The notes beneath the pieces were generated by a model that saw only the letters and a list, made by a program, of their open reading frames with translations, was not told the origin of the DNA and searched no databases. DNA of 18,687 nucleotides from NCBI GenBank assembly GCA_002430125.1, contig DJBQ01000062.1, positions 8,413-27,099 on the forward strand. Reading direction: 5' to 3'. This document shows, in pieces, positions 6,852 through 16,087 of this stretch; positions within the stretch are counted from its first letter, which is position 1; every line of letters starts with the position of its first letter. Made by a program: the position numbers and the translations under genes. The DNA comes from Rhodobacterales bacterium UBA5972 (GTDB lineage Bacteria; Pseudomonadota; Alphaproteobacteria; Rhodobacterales; Rhodobacteraceae).

Positions 6852-8603
6852 ATGAATGATCGCCCTTTTGCGCAAAATCCGTTGCTAACGCGATTAGAAC
6901 AAAGCCGCGTGCGGTTTTTGAACCGGTTTTATGCGCGCTGGACCGGTTTTTCCCGTCCCGTGACGGCGTTTGTGTCGCAGCCTGAACCCAAAACCATCGG
7001 GTCTTACGCGCGCGGTCGGCAATTGATGGCCGGAAATTTTCTGTTCGCTGGGTTTCTGGTCGAGGCTCCAAACAGTTCTATTTGGGACATTCTGCGCCCT
7101 AGCGCGGAATTTGAAGCGCATCTGCATGGCTTTGGCTGGCTGGACGATCTGGCGGCAGTTGGCGACAATGCCGCGCGGGATCTGGCGCGGGACTGGTTGA
7201 TCCAGTGGCTGGATCGTTTCGGCAAAGGCCAGGGGGCTGGCTGGTCGCCTGAACTGTCAGGTCGCCGGGTGATCCGCTGGATCAATCACGCGCTGTTTTT
7301 GCTTAGCGGCCAAAGCAAAGAAGTGTCTGACCGGTATTTTGCGACCCTTGTACGGCAAACCCGGTTTCTAAGCAAAAGATGGCACGCGGCACCTGCGGGC
7401 CTGCCGCGATTTGAGGCCCTCACTGGCCTCGTTTATGCCGGTATCGCGCTTGAAGGCCACAGTCGGTTGGTGACACCCGCCTCGCGCGCGATTGCCGAAG
7501 AATGCGTCGGGCAGGTCGATCCGGAAGGCGGTATACCCTCGCGCAATCCCGAGGAATTGCTTGAGGTGTTCACCTTGCTGAACTGGGCCGCGACAGCCTT
7601 AAGTGAACAAGGACAAATGCCGCTGCGGCAACATCTTTTGGCGATCGAACGGATCGCGCCAACCCTGCGCGCACTGCGCCATTCCGATGGTGGTTTGGCG
7701 CGGTTTCATGGCGGTGGTCGTGGTCCCGAAGGACGGCTTGATCAGGCTTTGGCGTCCTCTGGCGTCAGGGCGACGGCAAATATTGGGTTGGCCATGGGCT
7801 TTGCGCGCCTGTCAGCGGGCCGGACCAGCATCATCATAGATACACATGCACCCCCGGAAACCGAGCATTCGTTTAACGCCCATGCCTCGACTCTGGGATT
7901 CGAGCTGACATCAGGGCGGCGGCCAATCATCGTTAATTGTGGTTCAGGTGCCGATTTCGGCCCGGAATGGCGGCGAGCGGGCCGATCAACGCCTTGCCAC
8001 AGCACCTTGTCAATCGACGGCTATTCCTCGTCACGGTTTGTGCCGCACCGGCCCGGACTGGCGGTCATTGACGATCTGTTGCTGGAAGCACCGCGTGATG
8101 TCAGGTTTCAACAATCGTCTGGCCTTGACGGAGCGACGGTTCTGGCGACCCATGACGGTTACAGCCAGACCCACGGATTGCTGCACGTGCGGCGGCTTGA
8201 TCTGTCAATTGACGGGCGCGACCTGTCTGGTGAAGATACGTTGGGTGCGCTTTCAGAAACCGACCGGATCACATTTGAAGACCTGATGAACCAGAACCAC
8301 TTGCAGGGCGTGCGCTTTGCGATCCGGTTTCATTTGCATCCGGATGTCGAGCCAACGATTGATTTGGGCGGGTCTGCGGTTTCGCTGGTCTCGGTCAGTG
8401 GCGAAGTTTGGGTATTTCGCTTTTCCGGCACGTCAAAACTGTCGATTGAGCCAAGCGTGTACCTTGAAAGCGGACGCCTGAAGCCGCGTGCCACCAACCA
8501 GATCGTGCTGTCGGATACGGTTTTGGATTACTCCGCCCAAGTTCGCTGGTCTTTGACGCGCGCACAGGATGGCAAGTCGCATATTCGGGATCTGCACATT
8601 TAG
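6852..8603 (+). CDS. Heparinase II/III family protein
   Basis: With ATG 6852 as start the product has 583 residues. The N-terminal two thirds look like an alpha/alpha-toroid (Trp-rich helices such as GFGWLDDLAAVGD and WLIQWLDRFGKG). The C-terminal part has the heparinase II/III beta-sandwich signature: HSFNAHASTLGFELTSG (about 339-355), PIIVNCGSG, and STPCHSTLSIDG. Characterised relatives are polysaccharide lyases that cleave acidic glycans by beta-elimination. Here no signal peptide is visible, and the start region (RLEQSRVRFLNRFYARWTGF) is basic and not hydrophobic, so a periplasmic lyase role is uncertain. The frame is open back to 6675; ATG 6810 is an alternative start. Neither start has a strong ribosome-binding site. 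It sits between rsmB and purH on the same strand with no other carbohydrate genes in view. The substrate is unknown. Confidence 0.85.
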   Translation: MNDRPFAQNPLLTRLEQSRVRFLNRFYARWTGFSRPVTAFVSQPEPKTIGSYARGRQLMAGNFLFAGFLVEAPNSSIWDILRPSAEFEAHLHGFGWLDDLAAVGDNAARDLARDWLIQWLDRFGKGQGAGWSPELSGRRVIRWINHALFLLSGQSKEVSDRYFATLVRQTRFLSKRWHAAPAGLPRFEALTGLVYAGIALEGHSRLVTPASRAIAEECVGQVDPEGGIPSRNPEELLEVFTLLNWAATALSEQGQMPLRQHLLAIERIAPTLRALRHSDGGLARFHGGGRGPEGRLDQALASSGVRATANIGLAMGFARLSAGRTSIIIDTHAPPETEHSFNAHASTLGFELTSGRRPIIVNCGSGADFGPEWRRAGRSTPCHSTLSIDGYSSSRFVPHRPGLAVIDDLLLEAPRDVRFQQSSGLDGATVLATHDGYSQTHGLLHVRRLDLSIDGRDLSGEDTLGALSETDRITFEDLMNQNHLQGVRFAIRFHLHPDVEPTIDLGGSAVSLVSVSGEVWVFRFSGTSKLSIEPSVYLESGRLKPRATNQIVLSDTVLDYSAQVRWSLTRAQDGKSHIRDLHI

Positions 8604-8622
8604 GGCGGCTTTGCTGCTGGCC

Positions 8623-8679
8623 ATGCCTTGTTCGCCGACCGTAAGGCATCGTGCTGGCGAAAGAATTCGTGCCAGCGAC
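8623..8679 (+). promoter_or_regulatory. Structured leader upstream of purH, possible ZTP (pfl)-like riboswitch
   Basis: The 171-base gap between the heparinase-family stop and purH holds two adjacent inverted repeats: ATGCCTT / AAGGCAT (8623-8629 with 8643-8649) and GCTGGC / GCCAGC (8653-8658 with 8671-8676). The stretch CGTGCTGGCG (8650-8659) followed by AGCGAC (8674-8679) resembles the conserved CGUGACUGGCG and AGCGAC parts of the ZTP (pfl) riboswitch, and TCGT (8649-8652) can pair with GCGA (8675-8678) as its P1 would. purH is a classic target of that riboswitch. Against it, one consensus A is missing, the P2 region is very short, and I cannot find a clear CCGCCUGGGC element downstream; GCGGCAGGGGCA near 8716-8728 is the nearest. 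The first hairpin could instead be the end of the upstream transcript. Confidence 0.3.
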
Positions 8680-8774
8680 AAAACGGGCTGTTCAATCTTG
8701 GATCAAAGTGTCCTATGCGGCAGGGGCAAGGGGCCGGGGCCTCGTTTATGACAACCAAACTTAAAAGGGCTGAT

Positions 8775-10364
8775 ATGACCGATCTTGTTGCCGTACGTCG
8801 TGCGCTGCTTTCTGTTTCCGACAAGACCGGTTTGATTGCGCTGGGGCAGGCCCTTGCCGATATGGGGGTGGAAATTCTGTCCACCGGCGGCAGCGCCAAG
8901 GCCCTGCGCGAGGCCGGTATTGCGGTGAAGGACGTGGCCGAGGTAACGCAATTCCCTGAAATGATGGATGGGCGCGTCAAAACCCTGCACCCGGCGGTGC
9001 ATGGCGGTCTGCTGGCTTTGCGCGACAACAAGGACCACGTGGCAGCGATGACCGCGCATGGTATCGCGCCGATTGATCTGCTGGTGGTCAATCTTTATCC
9101 GTTTGAAGCAACCGTTGCAGCGGGGGCCGATTACGACACTTGTATTGAAAATATCGATATCGGCGGCCCCGCGATGATCCGCGCTGCTGCCAAGAACCAC
9201 GGTTTTGTGAATGTGGTTGTGGATGTGCAGGATTATGACGGCTTGCTGGCTGAAATGCAGGCGCATAACGGTGCAACCACATTGGCCTTTCGTCAAAAAT
9301 TGGCGCAAGTGGCTTATGCCCGCACAGCGGCTTATGACGCCGCAGTTTCCGGCTGGATGGCAGATGCGTTGGGCGAAGCCACGCCACGGCGACGTGCGGT
9401 TGCAGGGACTTTGGCGCAAAGCCTGCGTTACGGCGAAAACCCGCATCAGGCCGCAGCGTTTTACAAAGACGGATCAACCCGCCAAGGGGTTTCGACAGCA
9501 CGGCAATGGCAGGGCAAAGAACTGTCTTACAACAATATCAACGACACTGATGCAGCGTTTGAAATGGTTGCGGAATTTGCACCTTCGGACGGACCGGCAG
9601 TGGCGATTATCAAACATGCCAACCCATGTGGCGTTGCACGCAGGGCCAGTTTGCTTGAGGCCTATAAGGCTGCATATCACTGCGACCAAACCTCGGCTTT
9701 TGGGGGGATAGTCGCGCTCAATCAAATACTTGATGCCGAAACTGCCGAAGAGATCGTGAAGGTTTTCACCGAGGTCGTGATCGCGCCGGGGGCCAGTGAT
9801 GCCGCAAAAGAAGTGTTCGCTGCCAAAAAGAACCTGCGATTGCTGACAACTGGTGGCCTGCCGGATGTGACGGCTGCGGGGCGTACCTGGCGGCAGGTTT
9901 CTGGCGGTTATCTGGTGCAGGACCGTGACAATGGTCGCCTTGATGTGGCGGACCTGAAAGTCGTGACCAAGCGCGCACCAACGCCTGCTGAACTGGCCGA
10001 TCTGATCTTTGCGTGGCGGGTGGCCAAACATGTGAAATCCAATGCGATCGTCTATGTGAAAGACCTTGCGACCGTTGGCATTGGTGCGGGCCAGATGAGC
10101 CGGGTTGACAGCTCGCGGATTGCTGCACGCAAGGCACAGGACATGGCAGAAGCGCTTGGATTGCCGCAATCTTTGGCCGCCGGCTCGGTGGTCGCGTCAG
10201 ACGCATTTTTCCCGTTTGCGGATGGATTGCTGTCCGCAGCCGAGGCCGGGGCAAAGGCGGTCATTCAGCCGGGTGGATCAATGCGTGACGACGAAGTGAT
10301 CGCCGCCGCTGATGCCGCTGGATTGGCAATGGTCTTTACAGGCATGCGGCATTTCCGGCATTGA
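8775..10364 (+). CDS. purH: Bifunctional AICAR formyltransferase / IMP cyclohydrolase PurH
   Basis: PurH carries out the last two steps of IMP synthesis: formylation of AICAR with 10-formyl-tetrahydrofolate, then ring closure. The 529-residue product is the standard length. The N-terminal IMP cyclohydrolase (MGS-like) domain begins [11 protein letters not shown] (10-20) and includes the [15 protein letters not shown] and [18 protein letters not shown] segments. The C-terminal formyltransferase domain carries [12 protein letters not shown] and KHANPCG (about 280-286), whose Lys-His pair is catalytic, and ends [12 protein letters not shown] with a terminal GMRHFRH. The frame is open upstream to 8628, but ATG 8775 is chosen: AAGGG lies five bases before it and the product starts where PurH proteins start. 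lspA begins 31 bases after the stop, suggesting co-transcription. Confidence 0.97.
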   Translation: MTDLVAVRRALLSVSDKTGLIALGQALADMGVEILSTGGSAKALREAGIAVKDVAEVTQFPEMMDGRVKTLHPAVHGGLLALRDNKDHVAAMTAHGIAPIDLLVVNLYPFEATVAAGADYDTCIENIDIGGPAMIRAAAKNHGFVNVVVDVQDYDGLLAEMQAHNGATTLAFRQKLAQVAYARTAAYDAAVSGWMADALGEATPRRRAVAGTLAQSLRYGENPHQAAAFYKDGSTRQGVSTARQWQGKELSYNNINDTDAAFEMVAEFAPSDGPAVAIIKHANPCGVARRASLLEAYKAAYHCDQTSAFGGIVALNQILDAETAEEIVKVFTEVVIAPGASDAAKEVFAAKKNLRLLTTGGLPDVTAAGRTWRQVSGGYLVQDRDNGRLDVADLKVVTKRAPTPAELADLIFAWRVAKHVKSNAIVYVKDLATVGIGAGQMSRVDSSRIAARKAQDMAEALGLPQSLAAGSVVASDAFFPFADGLLSAAEAGAKAVIQPGGSMRDDEVIAAADAAGLAMVFTGMRHFRH

Positions 10365-10384
10365 GGCGGGCAGGCGGCATCCGA

Positions 10385-10390
10385 AAGGAA
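10385..10390 (+). promoter_or_regulatory. Ribosome-binding site that fixes the TTG start of lspA
   Basis: AAGGAA at 10385-10390 lies five bases before TTG 10396-10398. The frame has no ATG between the purH stop and the first membrane segment, and the ATG at 10312 lies inside purH. The site therefore supports TTG as the lspA start. Confidence 0.6.
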
Positions 10391-10395
10391 AACCA

Positions 10396-10866
10396 TTGAT
10401 CCGAACTTTTATCACAGCACTTGCAGTTTTTCTACTGGATCAGCTTTCCAAGCTGGCTGTCGTACAATGGCTGGGTCTGAAATCTGTCGGCAGGATTGAT
10501 GTTTTGCCGCCCTATCTGAATTTCCGCATGGCATGGAATCAGGGTGTAAATTTCGGTCTGTTTTCCAATGATGCCAACGTGATGCGCTGGGTTTTGATCG
10601 CGCTGGCGCTGGCGATTTCAGTTTGGGTACTGAATTGGGCGCGCAAAATGTCCCACTGGTCGGGGCAGGTTTTCGCCGGTTGTGTGATCGGTGGTGCGCT
10701 TGGTAATGTGATTGACCGGGTGGTTTATGGCGCGGTTGCGGATTTTCTGAACATGTCTTGTTGTGGCCTTAACAACCCATATGCCTTCAATATCGCTGAT
10801 GTTGCGATATTTGCAGGCGCATTCGGACTTGTGCTAGCCTCCAACAAACACGACAACAAAGAGTGA
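10396..10866 (+). CDS. lspA: Lipoprotein signal peptidase LspA (signal peptidase II)
   Basis: LspA is the inner-membrane aspartyl protease that removes signal peptides from diacylated prolipoproteins. The product, read from TTG 10396, has 156 residues and four hydrophobic segments (about 4-22, 62-80, 92-110, 134-149). The family motifs are present: DQLSK (15-19), WNQGVNFG (47-54), [15 protein letters not shown] (103-117) and FNIADVAI (131-138). Asp116 and Asp135 are the predicted catalytic pair, with Asn104 and Arg108 supporting. Length is normal. The gene follows purH by 31 bases and ends 50 bases before a gene encoding a lipoprotein, a likely LspA substrate. Starting at the earlier ATG would place the start inside purH and add a non-conserved tail. 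Confidence 0.93.
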   Translation: MIRTFITALAVFLLDQLSKLAVVQWLGLKSVGRIDVLPPYLNFRMAWNQGVNFGLFSNDANVMRWVLIALALAISVWVLNWARKMSHWSGQVFAGCVIGGALGNVIDRVVYGAVADFLNMSCCGLNNPYAFNIADVAIFAGAFGLVLASNKHDNKE

Positions 10867-10916
10867 CGCGGGTAAAAATCTGCGCTAAAACCCGAGCAGG
10901 GTTTCTGGAGGGCACG

Positions 10917-11441
10917 ATGACGACGTTAAAACCGTTTATTGTTCTGGCACTGGCCGCGACGATTGCTGTATCGGGATGTGCTAAGAAAGACCGTAAGTTG
11001 ATGAATTTGCGTGCAACTGGTCGTGGTCCGGATGAATTCGCGATCCTGCCGACCAAACCCTTGCAGGAACCAAAGAATTACGCCGCCTTGCCGGAACCCA
11101 CACTAGGGGGCACCAATCTTACGGATCCGACCCCCAGGGCCGATGCTGTTGCTGCCCTTGGTGGCCGTCCCAAAGTGCTGAACCGTGAAGGTATATCAAC
11201 CGCCGAAACTGGCGTGGTGCAAATTTCAACCCGATACGGTGTTGCTGGGGATATAAGGCCGACCCTGACAGCGGAAGACAAAGAATTCCGCTTGAAAAAC
11301 CCGCCCCGGTTGCTGGAAAGATTGTTTGGCATCACGACTTACTACAAAGTCTACGAGCCGCAATCGCTGGATCGGTATGCCGAATTGCGCCGCTTGCGCC
11401 GGGCCGGTGTGAAAACGCCAGCTGCCCCGCCAGCGCCCTAA
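10917..11441 (+). CDS. DUF3035 domain-containing lipoprotein
   Basis: This 174-residue protein begins with a lipoprotein signal peptide: a hydrophobic core (FIVLALAATIAV) and lipobox VSGC, with Cys21 the predicted lipidated residue. The mature part is charged and proline-rich, with RGPDEFAILPTKPL (about 36-49), which is characteristic of DUF3035 proteins of alphaproteobacteria, and a segment with repeated Arg-Leu (AELRRLRRAG) near the end. Function is unknown to me; an envelope role is implied by the lipid anchor. ATG 10917 is chosen over the in-frame GTG 10863, which overlaps the lspA stop, because GGAGGG lies four bases upstream and it gives a proper signal peptide. The gene lies between lspA and two M16 peptidase genes. 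Confidence 0.85.
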   Translation: MTTLKPFIVLALAATIAVSGCAKKDRKLMNLRATGRGPDEFAILPTKPLQEPKNYAALPEPTLGGTNLTDPTPRADAVAALGGRPKVLNREGISTAETGVVQISTRYGVAGDIRPTLTAEDKEFRLKNPPRLLERLFGITTYYKVYEPQSLDRYAELRRLRRAGVKTPAAPPAP

Positions 11442-11547
11442 GCCTAAACCCAAGCTTGAAATGCTGAGGTAACATATTCGTATCGGGCCTTGCGCCACCG
11501 GTGCAACCCTATAGGCTTGTTCAAAGATTGGTGATCAGGAGTCATAC

Positions 11548-12888
11548 ATGCGCAAAGTTCTGGTAACACTTGGCTTGTTTCTGGTCCTGCCATTTTCCGT
11601 AAATGCCACCGAGAGCGTGACGACTTTCAAGTTGGCAAACGGTATGGACGCAGTGGTCATCGAAGACCACCGCGCGCCGGTTGTAACTCATATGGTCTGG
11701 TACCGGATTGGTGCGGCCGATGAAGCGCCGGGGAAATCAGGCATCGCGCATCTGTTTGAACATTTGATGTTCAAAGGTACCGCGCGGTTCGGACCAGGCG
11801 TGTTCTCTGACACTGTGGCAGCGAATGGCGGGTCTGAAAACGCGTTCACGTCTTATGATTACACCGGCTATTACCAGCGCATCGCGACGGACCGACTGGA
11901 ATTGATGATGGAGATGGAGTCGGATCGGATGCGCGGCCTGACCCTCAGCGAGGAAGATGTCAGAACCGAACGCGATGTGGTGCTGGAGGAAAGAAATTCG
12001 CGCACCGACAACAATCCCGGCGCGTTATTCGCGGAACAACGGATGGCGGCACTGTATCTGAACCACCATTACGGCATCCCGATCATTGGCTGGCGGCACG
12101 AGGTCGAACAATTGAACCGCGAAGATGCGTTTGCCTTTTACCGCAAGTATTATGCACCAAATAACGCCATTCTGGTGGTGGCGGGCGATGTTGATCCGGA
12201 AAATGTCAAAGCTTTTGCACAGAAATATTATGGTGCCGTGGCCCCGACCGAAGGGTTATTGCCGCGCAGTCGCCCGATTGAACCGCCGCAGATTGCACCA
12301 AGGCGGTTGTCCTATTCCGATCTGCGCGTTGCGCAACCCTATATGATCCGCAGTTATCTGGCGCCTGAACGAAACCCCGGCGATCAAACCGAAGCGGCTG
12401 CTTTGCAAATTCTGGCGGAACTTTTGGGTGGCAGCGGGTTGACCTCGGTTCTGGGGGAACAGCTTGTGCTGAAACAAAAAGTTGCGCTGCAATCCGCAGC
12501 TTTTTACGACGGCATGTCGCTGGACCAGTCGGGTTTTGGGGTTTTTGTGGTGCCCGCTGAAGGTGTCAGCCTAAGGGACGGCGAGGATGCTTTGGATGCG
12601 GTGATTGCCGATTTCCTGAAAAAAGGTGTCGATGCGGCCCATCTGGAGCGTATCAAAGCACAAATGAAAGCGTCTGAAATTTACGCCCTCGATGATCTGG
12701 AAGGTACGGCGCGCCGTTACGGCGAGGGGCTGACATCCGGGTTAACCATTCAGGATATCGAAGATTGGCCGAATATCCTGCAATCGATCACCGCCGAAGA
12801 TGTAATGGCCGCCGCCAAGCGGGTCTTTGATAAAAAGAAATCCGTGACCGGCTGGCTGATGCGCGATGATGCGGAGGAAAAACAATGA
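11548..12888 (+). CDS. M16 family zinc metallopeptidase, catalytic partner
   Basis: The 446-residue protein starts with a cleavable signal peptide (VLVTLGLFLVLPFSVNA, cut after about residue 20), so it should act in the periplasm. The inverted zinc motif HLFEH is at 68-72 (HxxEH: His68 and His72 ligands, Glu71 base), and the distal ligand glutamate is in DVVLEERNSR (Glu147 or Glu148). ENAFTSYDYTGYY follows the motif as in other M16 enzymes. The C-terminal half is the second, inactive M16 repeat. AGGAG lies six bases before the ATG. The stop overlaps the start of the next gene by ATGA, and that gene encodes an M16 protein lacking the zinc site. The two probably form a clam-shell heterodimer, as known for periplasmic M16 pairs, degrading peptides. 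The substrate is unknown. Confidence 0.92.
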   Translation: MRKVLVTLGLFLVLPFSVNATESVTTFKLANGMDAVVIEDHRAPVVTHMVWYRIGAADEAPGKSGIAHLFEHLMFKGTARFGPGVFSDTVAANGGSENAFTSYDYTGYYQRIATDRLELMMEMESDRMRGLTLSEEDVRTERDVVLEERNSRTDNNPGALFAEQRMAALYLNHHYGIPIIGWRHEVEQLNREDAFAFYRKYYAPNNAILVVAGDVDPENVKAFAQKYYGAVAPTEGLLPRSRPIEPPQIAPRRLSYSDLRVAQPYMIRSYLAPERNPGDQTEAAALQILAELLGGSGLTSVLGEQLVLKQKVALQSAAFYDGMSLDQSGFGVFVVPAEGVSLRDGEDALDAVIADFLKKGVDAAHLERIKAQMKASEIYALDDLEGTARRYGEGLTSGLTIQDIEDWPNILQSITAEDVMAAAKRVFDKKKSVTGWLMRDDAEEKQ

Positions 12889-14198
12889 TCCGGTTTCTAT
12901 TCTCATTCCTGACGGCTTTGCTGGTTGCCTTGCCTGTTTGGGCTGGACTCGACGTGCAAATGGTCACCTCACCCGGCGGCATAAAGGCGTGGCTGGTCGA
13001 GGAAAAGTCGATCCCGTTTGTGGCTCTTGAAATCGGGTTCAAAGGTGGCACCAGCCTTGATTTGCCGGAAAAACGCGGCGCGACCTATATGATGTCGGGA
13101 CTTCTGGAAGAAGGCGCCGGTAATCTTGACGCGACCGCATTTCAAAAAACGCTGGAATCTTTGGCCGCAAGTTTCAAGTTTGATGCCCACGATGACGCAT
13201 TGACGGTTTCGGCCCAGTTTCTGACCGAGAACAGTGATCAGGCGGTTGAATTGTTACGCAAAGCCTTGCAAGAACCGCGTTTCGATCAGGTTGCGGTTGA
13301 CCGTGTGCGTGCACAGATCATTTCGATTATCGCCGGCGATAAAAAAGACCCGAACGAAATCGCGGCAAATGAATTTTCCCATTTGGCGTTTGGTAATCAT
13401 CCTTACGGCACGCCTTCGACTGGCAGTGCTGACAGTCTAAACCAAATGACACGCAAAGATCTGGTTACCGCCTATAAAAACGCTATGGCGCTGGATCGGG
13501 TTTTTGTGGCGGCTGTTGGCGATATTTCTGCCGAAGACCTTGGCGTGATGCTGGACCGGTTGCTTGGCAAATTGCCAGCGACCGGTGGTGCGATGCCGCC
13601 AAAGGCCGAGTTGCATCTGACCGGCGGAGTGACCGTGATTGACCTGCCGACGCCGCAATCAGTGGCGGTTTTCGGGCATGCCGGGATCAAGCGCGACGAT
13701 CCGGATTTCTTTCCGGCTTTTGTGATGAACCAGGTTTTCGGTGCTGGAGGTTTTACCTCGCGGCTGACCGAAGAAGTGCGCGAAAAGCGTGGTCTGACAT
13801 ATGGGATTTACACCTATATGGCGTCCTATGATCTTGCCGATATGTACCGTGGTTCGGTCGCTTCAGGCAATGACCGGATTGCCGAAGCACTGGATGTGGT
13901 TCGCGCGGAATGGGCGAAACTGGCAGCGAACGGCGTGACGGATGACGAATTAACGGCGGCTAAGACATACCTGACCGGGGCCTATCCATTGCGGTTTGAC
14001 GGAAATGCGCGGATTGCCGGGATCCTGATGAACATGCAGCTTGACGGACTGCCGGTAAGTTACCTCACATCGCGCAACGAAATGGTGAACGCCGTCACCC
14101 GCGAGGACATCGCGCGGGTCGCCAAACGACTGATGCAACCTGATAATCTGCGGATCGTGGTCGTCGGGCAACCGGTCGGCGTGACCAGCACAGACTAA
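12885..14198 (+). CDS. M16 family peptidase-like protein, zinc-site-less partner
   Basis: This 437-residue protein has a signal peptide ([17 protein letters not shown], cut after about residue 20). The M16 fold is recognisable from [19 protein letters not shown] and [13 protein letters not shown], but where catalytic members have HxxEH this one reads [11 protein letters not shown], so it cannot bind zinc in the usual way. It keeps the C-terminal [15 protein letters not shown] stretch (about 300-315), which in two-subunit M16 enzymes supplies Arg and Tyr residues for substrate binding. The ATGA overlap with the preceding gene, with GGAGG seven bases upstream, points to coupled, near-equimolar synthesis. 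I infer that it is the non-catalytic subunit of a heterodimer with that product. Full length, no sign of decay. Confidence 0.92.
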   Translation: MIRFLFSFLTALLVALPVWAGLDVQMVTSPGGIKAWLVEEKSIPFVALEIGFKGGTSLDLPEKRGATYMMSGLLEEGAGNLDATAFQKTLESLAASFKFDAHDDALTVSAQFLTENSDQAVELLRKALQEPRFDQVAVDRVRAQIISIIAGDKKDPNEIAANEFSHLAFGNHPYGTPSTGSADSLNQMTRKDLVTAYKNAMALDRVFVAAVGDISAEDLGVMLDRLLGKLPATGGAMPPKAELHLTGGVTVIDLPTPQSVAVFGHAGIKRDDPDFFPAFVMNQVFGAGGFTSRLTEEVREKRGLTYGIYTYMASYDLADMYRGSVASGNDRIAEALDVVRAEWAKLAANGVTDDELTAAKTYLTGAYPLRFDGNARIAGILMNMQLDGLPVSYLTSRNEMVNAVTREDIARVAKRLMQPDNLRIVVVGQPVGVTSTD

Positions 14199-14257
14199 CC
14201 GATCACCAAAGTAAACATTCGTGGCAGAATCAGCCGCATTGGGCTAGTTGTGGGGGT

Positions 14258-16087
14258 ATGAGCGCTGTGAACCCCAATATAGAGGCCAAGCAACCCGTTA
14301 TCCGCCAGCTGGATATGGCGGCGGTCAACCGTATCGCCGCAGGCGAAGTGGTCGAACGCCCGGCCTCGGCGGTCAAGGAGCTGGTTGAAAACGCGCTGGA
14401 TGCCGGCGCGACGCGGATCGAGATATCTTACGGGGACGGCGGCAAAACCGCGATCCGGGTCAGCGATGATGGCTGCGGGATTTCGCCCGATCAACTGCCC
14501 TTAGCCATGGCGCGGCATGCCACTTCGAAAATCGACGGCACTGACTTGTTGAACATCCACACATTCGGTTTTCGCGGTGAAGCCCTGCCCTCGCTTGGCG
14601 CTGTTGGCCGGTTAACAATCACATCCCGCGCACATGGCACCACGTCGGGCGCAAGCATTGCCGTCAATGGCGGTGTTGCCACCGAAGTTAAACCAGCCGC
14701 GCTGAGCCGGGGAACGGTGGTTGAATTGCGCGATCTGTTTTACGCAACCCCGGCGCGGCTGAAATTTCTGCGCTCGGACCGGGCCGAAGTTCAGGCGATC
14801 CACGATATCGTCAAGCGGTTGGCCATGGCGGAACCTTACGTGACATTCACCCTGACGGATGCGGCAAATTCCGGGCGCGAGGTGTTTCGCGCCGCTGCGC
14901 AATCCGGCGACATGTTTGATGCCCTGCACGGACGGTTGCGCCAGATTCTGGGGGCTGAATTTGCACAAAACGCGATGTTGATTGATGCGGAACGTGACGG
15001 GTTTACCCTGACCGGCTATGCGGCTTTGCCGACCTATTCGCGCGGGGCGGCGGTTGCGCAATATCTGTTCGTCAATGGCAGGCCGGTGCGCGACAAGCTG
15101 CTGGTTGGGGCCTTGCGCGGTGCCTATGCTGATTTTTTAAGCCGCGACAGACATCCGGTTGTGGCGCTGTTTCTGGAATGCCCGCCTGAACAGGTGGATG
15201 TAAACGTGCATCCCGCCAAGGCAGAGGTCAGATTTCGCGACCCCGGTATTGCGCGCGGCCTGATCGTTTCGGCTTTGAAACACGCTTTGGCACAAGCCGG
15301 GCACCGGGCCTCGACGACGGTTGGTACAGCGACCCTTGGGGCGTTCCAGCCCGCGCGTGCCGGTGCGCCGATCTACCAGATGGACCGCCCGTCACAGGCG
15401 GCATTGGCGCGGTCTTATCAGGCGCAATCGCCGGGTTTTGCCGAGATGGCCATGGGATATTCTGCGCGGGTTGAACCTGTCATGGGCACCGATGTTGGCG
15501 ACACTCATGCCCCACTTGGCGCAGCGCGCGCACAGGTGCATGAAAATTATATCATCGCACAGACCGAAACCGGGATCGTGATCGTTGATCAGCACGCAGC
15601 CCATGAACGATTGGTTTACGAACGGCTAAAACGGCAAATGGCTGAGAACGGAGTAAAGGCGCAAGCCTTGTTAATCCCTGAAATTATTGAATTATCCGCT
15701 GAAGATTGTGCCCGGCTGCTGGCTGTGGCGCCGGACTTGACCAAACTTGGCCTGACGATTGAACCCTTCGGTGGTGCGGCGGTTTGCGTGCGTGAAACTC
15801 CGGCCCTGCTAGGGCAAGCCAATGCGAAAGCGATGGTTCAGGACATTCTGGACGAGCTGGATGATCTCGGCGAAACCGGGTTGGTGGCCGAGCGTCTTAA
15901 CGCCATCCTGTCGCGCGTGGCCTGTCACGGATCGATCCGATCGGGTCGCCGGATGCAGGCCGACGAGATGAACGCCCTGCTGCGCGAAATGGAAATAACC
16001 CCGCATTCCGGCCAGTGCAATCACGGGCGGCCAACCTATGTGGAGCTGAAGCTCAGCGATATTGAACGGTTGTTTGGACGCACATGA
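14258..16087 (+). CDS. mutL: DNA mismatch repair protein MutL
   Basis: MutL links mismatch recognition by MutS to strand incision. The 609-residue product has the GHKL ATPase motifs [10 protein letters not shown] (41-50, Mg-binding Asn45), DDGCGI (70-75) and GFRGEAL (104-110), and the family opening [20 protein letters not shown]. After a low-complexity linker (about 355-420) the C-terminal domain carries [12 protein letters not shown] (444-455), matching the endonuclease motif DQHAx2Ex4E. It is therefore probably a nicking MutL of the kind found in bacteria without MutH. The end has ACHGSIRSG and [13 protein letters not shown]. Only a G-run (GGGGG at 14252-14256) precedes the ATG, a weak site. 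The stop overlaps the rmuC start by ATGA. The gap to the M16 gene is 59 bases. Confidence 0.97.
   Translation: MSAVNPNIEAKQPVIRQLDMAAVNRIAAGEVVERPASAVKELVENALDAGATRIEISYGDGGKTAIRVSDDGCGISPDQLPLAMARHATSKIDGTDLLNIHTFGFRGEALPSLGAVGRLTITSRAHGTTSGASIAVNGGVATEVKPAALSRGTVVELRDLFYATPARLKFLRSDRAEVQAIHDIVKRLAMAEPYVTFTLTDAANSGREVFRAAAQSGDMFDALHGRLRQILGAEFAQNAMLIDAERDGFTLTGYAALPTYSRGAAVAQYLFVNGRPVRDKLLVGALRGAYADFLSRDRHPVVALFLECPPEQVDVNVHPAKAEVRFRDPGIARGLIVSALKHALAQAGHRASTTVGTATLGAFQPARAGAPIYQMDRPSQAALARSYQAQSPGFAEMAMGYSARVEPVMGTDVGDTHAPLGAARAQVHENYIIAQTETGIVIVDQHAAHERLVYERLKRQMAENGVKAQALLIPEIIELSAEDCARLLAVAPDLTKLGLTIEPFGGAAVCVRETPALLGQANAKAMVQDILDELDDLGETGLVAERLNAILSRVACHGSIRSGRRMQADEMNALLREMEITPHSGQCNHGRPTYVELKLSDIERLFGRT

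Noticed and set aside
8628..8774. N-terminal extension of PurH from 8628 or from ATG 8748
   Set aside because: The extra residues are not PurH-like; ATG 8775 has AAGGG at good spacing and gives the standard 529 residues.
8703..10169. Long minus-strand ORFs opposite purH (247 and 231 residues)
   Set aside because: They are mirror-frame shadows of a highly conserved gene, rich in His, Arg and Cys, with no recognisable domain.
11456..11515. Promoter before the M16 pair (TTGAAA, or TTGCGC with TATAGG)
   Set aside because: Spacer lengths of 13-14 or 19 bases do not fit a standard promoter; not strong enough to list.
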